This document shows, one piece after another, positions 11,801-21,249 of a DNA stretch of 64,000 bases. Numbering within the stretch: position 1 is the stretch's first letter; each line of letters begins with the position of its first letter. Where the stretch lies: positions 868,001 through 932,000 of the forward strand of contig JAZGUH010000484.1 of the NCBI GenBank assembly GCA_037893225.1, in the 5' to 3' direction. The translations under genes were made by a program, and so were the position numbers. Origin of the DNA: Hippasteria phrygiana. Lineage: Eukaryota; Echinodermata; Asteroidea; Valvatida; Goniasteridae. The notes beneath the pieces were generated by a model. It saw only the letters and a list, made by a program, of their open reading frames with translations. It was not told the origin of the DNA and ran no database searches.

Positions 11801-14800
11801 CATCCCACAGGTGAAAAATGGTTTTGTCATTTATGCCAACATCTTACTATAATTCCAGGAATCTCTGTCTGTGTGTATGTGGGGCTGTGTGTCTGTCTGT
11901 AATTTGATTGTCTCCAGAACGGGGCAATGTATGGTGTATTGCTCAGGACCCAAGAATGTGCAGTGTCAATTTTGAAGTTGTTTTGATAAGCGGTTCTCAC
12001 AAAAACTGAAAAAAAAACCAGCAAACCGGAGGCCTAAATATGCAAACGTGCCAGTATAGACCGCCACTCACTACCGTAGTGATAACGGCATGCACTATTA
12101 AAGATAATGTCTACTTCAGCCAAATTTGGCCACTTTTTTTGTGTAATTCCAGATTTTTTTTTACTTCAAAATCAAGTACATGTTCGTACTGGAATTTTCC
12201 AAACTTATTTCACAATTATCGGTTTAAAAAAACATCTGTTCAAACTAAATTGAAATGATTGCCTGCCTCTTTTTTTAAAAAATTTCTGTTTATTTGCCTT
12301 TTATTTACTCCTTGTTGAAGCATATTGCATGTGTAGGTTCTGAAGCAAATTACTTTTTTTGGTCCTTCTGTTAAGAGAAAAAAATTGTCATTCCTTACCA
12401 GTTGTGTTTGCAAGAATGTTAGCTTCTATCAGTCTGCTCACATTGGTATAGCAGGTGTTTCATTTATCTCATCAAGGAGTCTGGAGCCAGACTATTGTAT
12501 CCTTATCTCTGCCATTTGTTTCAAGTAGTCACTTCAGATTGCAGCAATCTTGGGATGCCTTTTCCAGAAACCAGGTCGTTTCAGCTACTTTTTCTTTATC
12601 CTTTTCCCCCAAGTACTTGTAATATCCTTGTAATCTTCAGCAAAGGCGCACAGGCTTTTATGAAGGGTCACTTTGTCATTTCACAAAATGCAAGTTTCTC
12701 AAGACCATTATGTTTTTGGTCGAGTCAAATTTAAGAGCCTTTTATTTGTGGGTTTTGTTTTGTTTTGTTTTGAGGAAGTGGTACTGCTGAGTAGTCGAGT
12801 ACCAGACTTGATTTTCATCATGATTCTGATTACCTCACAGCTGTTGTTTTTGAATCTGAAAAGAAAATCTCTCCAAGACAATGGAGGTCAATGTTTGTCT
12901 GAGCATGGTTTTAATTGTTGGGGAGGATTCTGAGATAATTTCTGTCATGATGTTTCAACTTACCAATCGTAGTCCTTGGCTGTGAAAGTCAAAAGAGCCA
13001 TGAATGTGTTGTAAACTGACTATTTATGCTGTTGAGATTTTGTGCACATAATGTACTTGGAACGGAAAAAGCCTGTTTACATGAAGAGATTATTAGTGGA
13101 GATCGAGAGTTGAGGGTTCCCAGAGTTGCAGCAAACAAGGGATTTGAATGACAAAAGGAGTTTTGACCAGCCACTATTGGAGTCTGTGACTCCTCCTGAT
13201 ATGGCCGATCTCAAAGATAAACACCAGCTATAAAGATCAGTCAAATGGGTCTTGAATGGGTCAATTAAACTGACCACTCCGCCTCCCCTCCCCTCCCTCA
13301 TCCTTGAGAAGGGAGAATGCCGCTGGCCTCTTTAGATTTCTGTTCTTTTTATTCCTGCAAATCATCCGTGGTCTCTGCTCAGGCTCGGGTTGTACAGTCT
13401 CCGACTGTTGTTCACTGCATTGCACCTTCCCACAATACTGTAATAACGATGGCAAAGCAAGAATGAATTGCATTCTTATGGTTGGATTGGCATGGCCCAG
13501 CCATGCAGACAATTGCTGTGTAATAAGATGTGGCAAGGGACGGGGTACAAGACTTGATTTTTGTCCAGCTAGCTTCGGACCATGTTTTTCTTTGCAGGGA
13601 CATAATCAAATTCAAGCTGTAAAGATTGAATAAGGAAGCAGTTCCCGAGATAGTTTTTTTTTCTTGGGAAAAGAAATGGGTCACCTTTTTTATTCTGGGA
13701 AAACAGAAATGTGGTCATTGCAATTTGGTTCAGTGGATTGAGATCGATGAAAAAGATTTAGAAAGCAGATTTCAACTGTCAGAAAAGTTGGAAATTTGTC
13801 TAAATGCTGTCTTGCTCTAAGCGAAATATTTTATGATAATTTTGGGTACATGGTATTGGCTTATACTAGTTGGAAGAACCACAGTACTTGCATTGTGACT
13901 TGCATTGTGTACATATTACGAGCTAAAGTAGCATGGCTATAGAAGTCATGGCATTTTCCAGGTGTTTGTATTGATTAATGTAATAGACTGGATTTGATTG
14001 CCGGGAAGATAATATGAACAGCCTTAACTTCAGCCAATGTGGCGAGAATCAATACCATTATATATTTCTCTGCCAGTTCTAAGATATGATGGAGTGGTAG
14101 TCAAAGAGATTCAGATCCGCAGCGATGCAGGCATCTCTCTTGAAATGCTTTGTAGACATCTTGAGCAAATGTTGGAGGTGCAGACTGAGAGGATAATTAC
14201 CTCAAAGGAAATTAGGAATGACCAAGACGAGGGCTGGCTGATTGCTATAGGTGTTCAGGTGGTCAGGTTAGGAACTTTGCAGAACAGTTACAGAACTACT
14301 CTGTACTAGGTGTCATGGCTGTAGTGTCGGTAGATTTAAAAAAAAAATTGGGGGGGGGGGGTGGGGGGTTTAAATGAGATAGGAGACACAAAATAAATCA
14401 GATTGTTGAGTAGGGAGTCACCACAGCGTGCATTGAAATGCACAGAAAGCTTTTCCTTAGCTTCTAGTACTGAAGATGGCTTACACTTTAGTATGCAACT
14501 TATTTCAGTCGCTTTTTCCTTTTAGGTAATTCAAAGGAAAGTTTCCATTCAGAGCGTATCTTACCTGCCACAGTGTGGTGTGACGTAACGTGAAGAATTA
14601 CAAGAAATGTAACAGTCAAAATCTGTCAATGGAATTGGATTGTATTTAGTCCTTCTCACAAATACTTCTTTTATCCTTGATGTAATTCCCTTCCGTCAAT
14701 ATGCCTGGCAGTAATTTTAAAGATTACATGAACTCAGTCTTAGAAATTATATTTCAAGATGTTGAATCTTCAAACTGCCCACAAGAGTGCCTCTCATGCC

Positions 14801-17800
14801 ATCTGGTTCACATTGATATATCACGGTTGTCACTAGAACTGAAGTAACCGATCTGTAACCCACAAGACTCAAACTGTCGGCAGAAAATGTGCCTGATAAT
14901 TCATCCATTGAAAATGTCCTCATCGTGCCCTGTTTCTGGGCAAGCAGATTTGAGCACAGGCCCACACAGAAATTGGCATGGTTGCTGTGGCAACTAGATA
15001 TATATTGGTTCAGCATCACTGTATTATACCATTGCCATGGGAGAGTTATAGGGTTGAACACCAGTAAATTACCTTCCAAGACACCAGTGAAAAATATGCC
15101 AACTTCCAAAATTCAGGAAAAATACTTGGGACTCTCAAATGTGTTCGAGACACACATCAAATTAAAGCTTATTTCAAAAAATTTCAGTTTCTGTTCAATT
15201 TTGTGGGGATTAATTGATGACTTTTGGGAGAAATTTCCATCCAAAGATGATCTCCCTAAAAGTAGTCCCGTGGCCCATCGCCCGCTTAAAAAATGTCTAC
15301 ACTCAATTTTAAAATAGAGCACCCAATTCCAAGCTGGCAGTTCTGTGCACGGCTTTCAATCTTTTCTTTTACAAACGCTTAGGGTCATGGCCCACAAAAT
15401 GCTCTTACAGCAGAGAATTTGAGAGCTGTACCCACAATAAGCTTGAAGGGAGCCCTCAGTTGGCCAAAGTACTCCAGCAGGAATATTTTCAAGCATGAAT
15501 TGGAATACACAGGTCCATGGGAAAATCAAAATAAATTGATGCTTTCGGTTTAGGGAAGAAAAGCCTCAGGGGGTTGATTTTACCAGGGATGATGTTCATG
15601 AATATTCAGATTATTAAGAGATCTGTCGTTTTTGTTTATTCACCAGAGGGTCAAAAGAATCCTGGGAGGAAGAAGGATCCAGACGGGCCGGAGGATCCGA
15701 CGGGAAGCAAGCCACCTCCTGGAAGTAAGTCATGAAGGGTTAGGTTCTAAGGAAGTGGATCCAATGAGGTTGGATCCTAAAGATTTATAGGAGGGTCTGG
15801 GGTTCTACTGTTGTGTCCTTGGGCAAGACACTTGAAGAGGGAGATGAGTTGGTCTGACGGACGGTGGAAGTTACCCTGCCGTGGTCTGTAGATCTGAAAA
15901 TTGGGATAATTTCTTTGGTATCCGTTGAAGAATTATCCTCTTTAGATCTAGACCCAGGAAAACCATAAGGATGGTAAGGTTGGCAATTCAAGATGTTGCC
16001 AACCACCTCTGATTGTAACCCTTTACCTTTAGCCTTGTATTCAGAGATGTAGTCGAGTCCATCGCAAGTCCCTGCAAGTCCATCAGTCCCTCTAGTCCTA
16101 ATCCCAATCACAAGCTATTCAAATGAGCTTTGACAAAGGCATTCCTTTGTCATTGTTCATCCAGTTACTTGTGACCGGCTTTATGAAAGGACTTCTGACT
16201 GGGCTTGCGAAAGGACTTGTGAAAGGACTTGCAGGGACTCGACTCCAACTCTGCTTGTATTTGGTGATTTCAATAAAAAAAATACACTTGCCTTTCATCC
16301 AGTATTTGAATGCATACTAGTACTTATTGGAGAGAAACTTGTAATGGATTGATATTCTATCCATGGGGAAAAGAAAGGAGTTTGAATCCAAAATGAAGTA
16401 AAGGATATATTCCTTTCCTTTTTCTTGTCTACAGGTGTTATTTCTTAGTTTTATATTTCAGTATACCGATTATTCCAAACTGCTCAAGCAAAACTCTAAT
16501 TTTGCTGTGCATTTCTTTTCCAGCAAAACCTAAATTCTCCCAACCCTCCAAAATGAGGAAGAAGCACCTGGTACGTTCATTGAGCAGCTTTGTCCGGCTC
16601 AAGTGTGCGGCCACGGGCTATCCCAAACCACAGATACATTGGATGCGAAATGGTGTGACGCTGACCGAGGCAGAACTGGGAGAACAAGGGGCAGCATGGA
16701 CACTGAAATTAATGAACTTGCGGGCTTCGGATTCCGGAGACTATACTTGCGTTGTGTTCAACAGAAATGGGCAAATCAATGCTACTTATTCAGTGGAGGT
16801 TGTAGGTGAGGGAATTTTTTTTATAGGTTTTTGGGGATTGATGGCTTAATCTAACCATAGACAAATCCACTCAACTATGCACTCGCCTATAATAATATGA
16901 CCAAAAGGGGCACGTGGTCTATAGCAGTATTTGTCTGATGACAAATGACAAAATTTACGGTTGAGTTTGTTTCTGGTTGTGTGTGTGTTTTAACCCCTTG
17001 GATTTATGCGACAACGGCCATGGCCGCGGTTTGAAAAAGACCACCTGGCCAGTTGTCATAGATACCTGCATTCTTGCATATACTTAACCCATTGTTTGCC
17101 TATTGTTTGCATTACGCTTGGCTGCACAAGCCCATATTGGCATAAAAACACCCCATTAAGCAGTTCACGCCGGGATTATTTTGACATTAACCGGACCCAG
17201 CCGCGGGATTATTTTTTATGAATCTCGTTGCCAGGCGGAATCCGGCCGTAATCTGCACGTAGCACACCGATATTTCTGGCCTCGCTCGCTGTGATCGAGT
17301 GAGTGTTTATCAGTCATCCGTTCTGAAAAACCGCAAAACCTTAGCATGTATACACGTCATCCGACGCAAACTGGTTAATAACAGCTCTCCAGAAAGGGTT
17401 AAATTGAAATTGATATATTTTTTATTTATTTCTTTAGCAGAACAAGTGCACACCAAACCAGTACTTCAGGGTGAGCATCCCATCAACACTACAGTGGCCT
17501 ACGGTGGAACGACTTCCTTTCAATGTCGTGTCCGCAGTGACACGCCCCCTCATATCCAATGGCTGAAGAGAGTTGAGCCTCACAATGCCAATCAGCGTAT
17601 CAACGCAACCATCGATATGGACGGTCAGAAGTTTGTGGTGTTACCGGCTGGAGAGGTGTGGTCTCGGCCTGATGGGTCATATTTGAATAAACTGATGATC
17701 TCTCATGCGACTGAGGAAGACAGTGGAATGTATATATGTCTAGGAGCTAACATGAACGGCTACAGCGTCAAGAGTGCGTTTCTGGAAGTATTGCCTAGTG

Positions 17801-18724
17801 AGTTAAGCCGTTAGTCTGTCATTCTGTTTGTTTGTTTGTTTGTTTGCATATCACTTTATATAAAATAAAGTGTTATGATATACGGTAGCCATTTTTTTTT
17901 TTTTATGTCTGCCATCTTGAGAAAAAAAAAAAAGCCATGACATCACGGCTAAGTGAGACGCCTTGGCTAATCTTGATCTTTAAAAAAGAAAATAAAGTTA
18001 TATATTTACTCCACAAATTCATCTCTTTCTTAGCTTCATTTTTCATTTCTGTCCGAGTTTATCCCTTACCACGATTTGCTTTGTGTTTCACCCTGGCTTG
18101 GAAAGTGCCTGTGATGCACAAATTGACCCAAGCTCATTGACCCCTGAATATATTTTTGTTCTCCTCTGATAAAATCTTCTTGTATTAAAGTCAATACTAA
18201 TTGGATGGGTACATTTTCTTTCAGATCCCAATGGACCCAACAATCCAAACATCGATTTTGAGATTGATGACATTATCCCGAACCAGGACCCACAGGGTAT
18301 GGATGCTACCAATAAAGCTTTACTGATCACCATCCCTCTCGCCTTCGCTGTTTTGTTCTGTCTCGGAGCAGCTGTCTTCACTTACCATCGCAACAAAAAC
18401 CTTCAAGGCTACACAAGCCCCGCCCCCAATCAACCATCAAATCACTTGGCAGTGAGGACAGAGCATAAACGGAACACTCCCGTACTTCAGAATCAGTCAG
18501 ACTGCGAGCAGAGCGTTCCGTTAACATCGCCACCGTCTAGCCTAGCAGGTGTGCACTCGTACCACCCACCGAGTCGAGATGGTGCTGCGATCAATCGTTA
18601 TACAGACATAGGAATGAATGCAGAGAGTTACTCGGACACTCTAAACAGTAGTGGCAGTTTGGCCAGTAGTAAGGTTCACACACACCAGCACGTACACCAG
18701 CACCATGTGGTACACCATTGCTAG
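2594..18724 (+). CDS. FGFRL1: Fibroblast growth factor receptor-like 1, five exons, 5' partial
   Basis: Exons 2594-2866, 15647-15724, 16524-16805, 17438-17797 and 18225-18724 join in frame, all in phase 1 with GT-AG borders, giving 497 residues plus stop. Order: Ig1 (Cys pair in LLCPVVG and YVCRATN), short basic/acidic linker, Ig2 ([14 protein letters not shown]), Ig3 (FQCRVRS, YICLGAN), one transmembrane helix, and a cytoplasmic tail of about 110 residues that ends in a His-rich stretch. There is no kinase domain. Segments such as [22 protein letters not shown] and [12 protein letters not shown] match vertebrate FGFRL1. The family binds FGFs and heparin, mediates cell adhesion and is proposed as an FGF decoy or modulator; the tail's YTDI and His cluster are family hallmarks. 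The signal-peptide exon must lie upstream of 2594 and is not visible, probably outside the window. The distance from exon 1 to exon 2 is about 12.8 kb. Confidence 0.96.
5655..5965 (+). repeat. Dispersed repeat copy A (pair with 9476-9740)
   Basis: The order CAGTTGCAGGC, GTTCATAC, GTGAAAGTTTGAGCTCA and ATACAATTTTCTCAAA is repeated near 9476-9740 at roughly 75-80% identity by eye. Both copies are in the FGFRL1 intron in the same orientation. The element is non-coding. Confidence 0.7.
7098..7308. mobile_element. TTAA-flanked MITE (piggyBac-like), copy 1
   Basis: The element is flanked by TTAA at 7094-7097 and 7309-7312. It begins CCCCTTGCGTACGG and ends CGTACTCAAGGGG-C, giving imperfect inverted termini. 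The interior (AGTGCCACCAGGCCGGAT, TTACGCTTGACTGCACAA) is shared with the element at 63672-63884. Target and termini fit non-autonomous piggyBac-type elements; no transposase is encoded. Confidence 0.8.
9476..9740 (+). repeat. Dispersed repeat copy B (pair with 5655-5965)
   Basis: Second copy of the intronic repeat seen at 5655-5965, with the same block order. A poly-G run follows downstream at 9835-9854. Non-coding. Confidence 0.7.
10287..10440 (-). mobile_element. tRNA-derived SINE
   Basis: Read on the minus strand it contains a tRNA-like head: GGGCAAGATAGCTCAGTTGG (A-box region) and GGTTCGAATCCCGCTCCTGCC (B-box region), followed by AGTTTTCTTTGTTCACCTTG. The anticodon arm is degenerate, so it is not an intact tRNA gene. 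A second, forward head fragment (CAAGATAGCTCAGTTGG) sits at about 10757-10790. Confidence 0.85.
15647..15724 (+). CDS. FGFRL1: FGFRL1 exon: short linker between Ig1 and Ig2
   Basis: A 78-base exon with acceptor AG at 15645-15646 and donor GTAAGT at 15725, phase 1-1. It encodes a Lys/Asp/Gly/Pro-rich linker with no cysteine. FGFRL1 has a comparable short exon between its first two Ig domains; here the stretch is mixed basic and acidic rather than a pure acid box. Confidence 0.85.
16030..16260. mobile_element. Inverted-repeat element with 12-bp internal repeats, copy 1
   Basis: The left end reads CAGAGATGTAGTCGAGTCC. The right end reads GGACTCGACTCCAACTCTG, which is its reverse complement with about three mismatches. 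Inside, 12-base units follow one another (GAAAGGACTTCT, GACTGGGCTTGC, GAAAGGACTTGT, GAAAGGACTTGC). A near-identical copy is at about 54545-54703, and the 12-bp minisatellite at 25.5 kb starts with the same GATGTAGTCGAG end. Confidence 0.75.
16524..16805 (+). CDS. FGFRL1: FGFRL1 exon: second Ig domain
   Basis: A 282-base exon, phase 1-1, acceptor CAG at 16521-16523 and donor GTGAGG at 16806. It encodes Ig2 with LKCAATG and DYTCVVFN. The basic start (QPSKMRKKH) corresponds to the heparin-binding segment at the head of Ig2 in FGF receptors. Confidence 0.95.
16994..17398. mobile_element. TTAA-flanked MITE in FGFRL1 intron
   Basis: TTAA occurs at 16990-16993 and 17399-17402. The termini CCCCTTGGATT and CCAGAAAGGG are only partly complementary. 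Internal blocks (GGCCATGGCCGCGGTTT, CATTACGCTTGGCTGCACAAG) recur in reverse at about 28170-28326 and 32887-33370. It ends 39 bases upstream of the next FGFRL1 exon. Confidence 0.6.
17438..17797 (+). CDS. FGFRL1: FGFRL1 exon: third Ig domain
   Basis: A 360-base exon, phase 1-1, donor GTGAGT at 17798. The acceptor is a TAGCAG tandem, so splicing could start at 17438 or 17441 and include or skip one alanine codon. It encodes Ig3 with the near-invariant blocks [24 protein letters not shown] and [11 protein letters not shown], which are strongly diagnostic of FGFRL1. Confidence 0.96.
18225..18724 (+). CDS. FGFRL1: FGFRL1 last exon: transmembrane and His-rich tail
   Basis: Acceptor CAG at 18222-18224, stop TAG at 18722-18724. 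It encodes an acidic juxtamembrane segment, one hydrophobic helix (roughly [20 protein letters not shown]), then a Ser/Pro-rich tail with YTDI. The end is a cluster of seven histidines ([14 protein letters not shown]) closed by a terminal cysteine. No kinase follows. The His-rich C-terminus is a known FGFRL1 feature. Confidence 0.95.
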
Positions 18725-21249
18725 CATTCAATATATCGCTGTACAGAAATTTGTATATATGAATATAAATATAATTCACAAAATGGCCTCTGGGTGTGGT
18801 GATGAAGTGGTGTGACCTTTGAACTTTCCCAGCATGCATTGTGGCAGCTTTTGACCAATATTTTGCATTTTTAATTTGTCCGAGGGACAAGAGAGGGACA
18901 TGGTGACAAATTGATACATTCAAATTTCTTGAGATTTTTGTTTTTACAGAAAGTAGAACTTGTATATCTCCAGAATGTTTCGACAGGCTTGATAACCAGG
19001 CAGTGCTTGAGTGGCTTTAAGTCATTTGCTTTGTGTGATGTCTGCCCATGTTCAAATCCTTCTAATTTCCCACAATACTTAGTTGCTATCCCATAATGCT
19101 TTGTTGGTATCCCACAGGGTAAGCACTTATAGATAACAACCAAAAAGGCATCATTAGGAATGAATATTCAAATATTCAAATTCCTGATGCATGAAGATGT
19201 CGTTTTGGTTATTCTCGAACAGTGCCTTCTATCCCACAGTGCTGTGCTACAGATGCCATTATTTGTACATATCATGTTTATGCGCCAATGTTTGTACAGC
19301 AGTATATATATACATATATTATATAGAACTTATTTTATAGATATTATTGGTTTAGGCAATGAGCACTCTATTTGCAGAAACACTTTACAGAGCGATGATA
19401 AAATCCACTGTAAAATTAAGATTCATCTGGAAGATTGCGCATCTTCCAGAGGAATTGTGAATTTAAAATCATCTCAAAGGCAATCAATTAAGCATTGATA
19501 AAAAATGTAGTTCACGTGGTAATTTACATTTTGCAACAGTAAACGTTTACAAAGGCTGTAAAAAGGGGAAAACAGTTTGAGAATTAAGTGACAGGTTCCA
19601 TCTAAAGTGGAGTATAAATCCTGAACAGACTGCCACAAGTTAAACGTTGTAAATTGTCAACTTTCCCCCTTAATTCCCCCAACTAACGTTTTACCTGCCC
19701 CTAACTTCCCCCTTTACTTACCCCCCCAGTTTCCTGCTTAACCTTCCCCCCTCCCCAATCATGGTATTCTGGTGGTAAACATAAAAACAAATTACATTGC
19801 TGCTGTAGATGCAAATGTGATTTTAAAACAGTTTTGAAGATGCGGCATTACTGCACTGCAATTAGTTGTCAGTGATGTTATGTCACATCTTGACATTTTG
19901 TAACGGATATCCCAGTCAATTTGTTACAGACACTGCTTCAAATATTAAACTGGAGCGGCTTGTTATTTCTTGATGTTATTTGGTTGAGTTCTAAAGAAAA
20001 TGTTACTTCATTTGTTTATCAAACCGGTGTATTTAGCTGATCGTGGACCCCCACAAAGATTTCTATGATTATGGTGCTGGACACATCTGCAATCAGTCAT
20101 CAAAATGTGCCTTTTTTATCATCAATTTTCTTAGTTTCAGATCAGGTTGAGAATATTTTGAAGTTTTATTTTTTATTTTTTTTGTTACAAGAAATTTAGA
20201 TGTTATAGCCAACCCAGATTTTATGATCATGTTTACTTAACGTTTCCCTGAAAACCAAAGTATGTTTCACTGCCAAAGTATATATTTTATTCAATTTTTC
20301 TAATTTTCCATTAACCAATATTTAAGTTCTTAAGTTCCTGCTTTTCTCTTTAGACAGTTCAGTATTAGATTTTGTTACTTTCGAGTTCACATTTCATTGT
20401 TCTTTGTTTCTCATTAATTTGAGTGCATTTCAAAATATAAACAATAGAGGGTGCTTTACTGCCCAGCTGTTGAAGAAGTTGAAATTTGTTTCAGTATACT
20501 TATTTTCTTGGTGCGTGAACCTTTTTAAGTTTTCTGGTTTACGTTTCTGACAGTTGCACCAGATGTTACAGCCACTGAAGAAATCTATTGAGATTTTTTT
20601 TATTTTCAATTCTGAGATTTCACACTGTACCTGGTGTACTTTTTGCACGAGCCTTTCTGAAACCTTCAGCAACAAATCAGAAATCGCGATGTACATGTAT
20701 ACCCTTGTTCCAAAATAAGTCGGACTTTAAAGGTATTTTTATGATTTGTCTTCAGTGATTGACCTTTTACCTGTAGTGTAAGCCCCTCCTCTCGTCCCCA
20801 AGTTGGGGAGGTACTTTTCCTAAACTATTTTTAGTCTCATACGTCCTTCTTTATGTGGTTGTGGTATTGGCCCGATGGTGCAAAAGTTATTTATTGAAAC
20901 TGACAGGGATTTTATCGTTTTGTTAATGCGCTACTTTGTATCATTGCCCATCTTGGCTTTGTATATAGCCGTTATACAATTTCGCCAGAGTAAAACAGAA
21001 CTACTTTAACAAAGTTGAAAACTCGAATTCGATCTGATGTCATTGTTCGTGTTCTTTCCATTTTTTGTGCCCCATACTCTGCTATAATATTGAGAACAAC
21101 TTTTTTTGCAACAAATAAAATTGCAAGGGGTACCCCTCATTTTTTCCCACCCTAAAATTGACATTTTCCGAATTAGATTAAAAATGGGTTCATGTTGGGG
21201 GTGGTGTAGAATCACAACAAAATTCATAAGGAAATTCACATTTCAGTTG
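18725..21249 (+). other. FGFRL1 3' flank, likely 3' UTR then spacer
   Basis: No exon is supported here. The first part is presumably FGFRL1 3' UTR, but I cannot place its end. An AATAAA lies at about 21113. Short AT-rich frames on both strands show no domain. Confidence 0.4.

Larger units (their letters stand above)
2867..15646 (+). other. FGFRL1 long intron
   Basis: This 12.8-kb intron holds repeats (listed separately), poly-G/C runs at 4836-4850, 8402-8419, 9835-9854 and 10200-10220, and no exon I can support. Long chance frames exist, such as 190 codons on the minus strand at 7964-7392 and 94 codons at 3816-3532. They show no recognisable domain. Confidence 0.7.
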
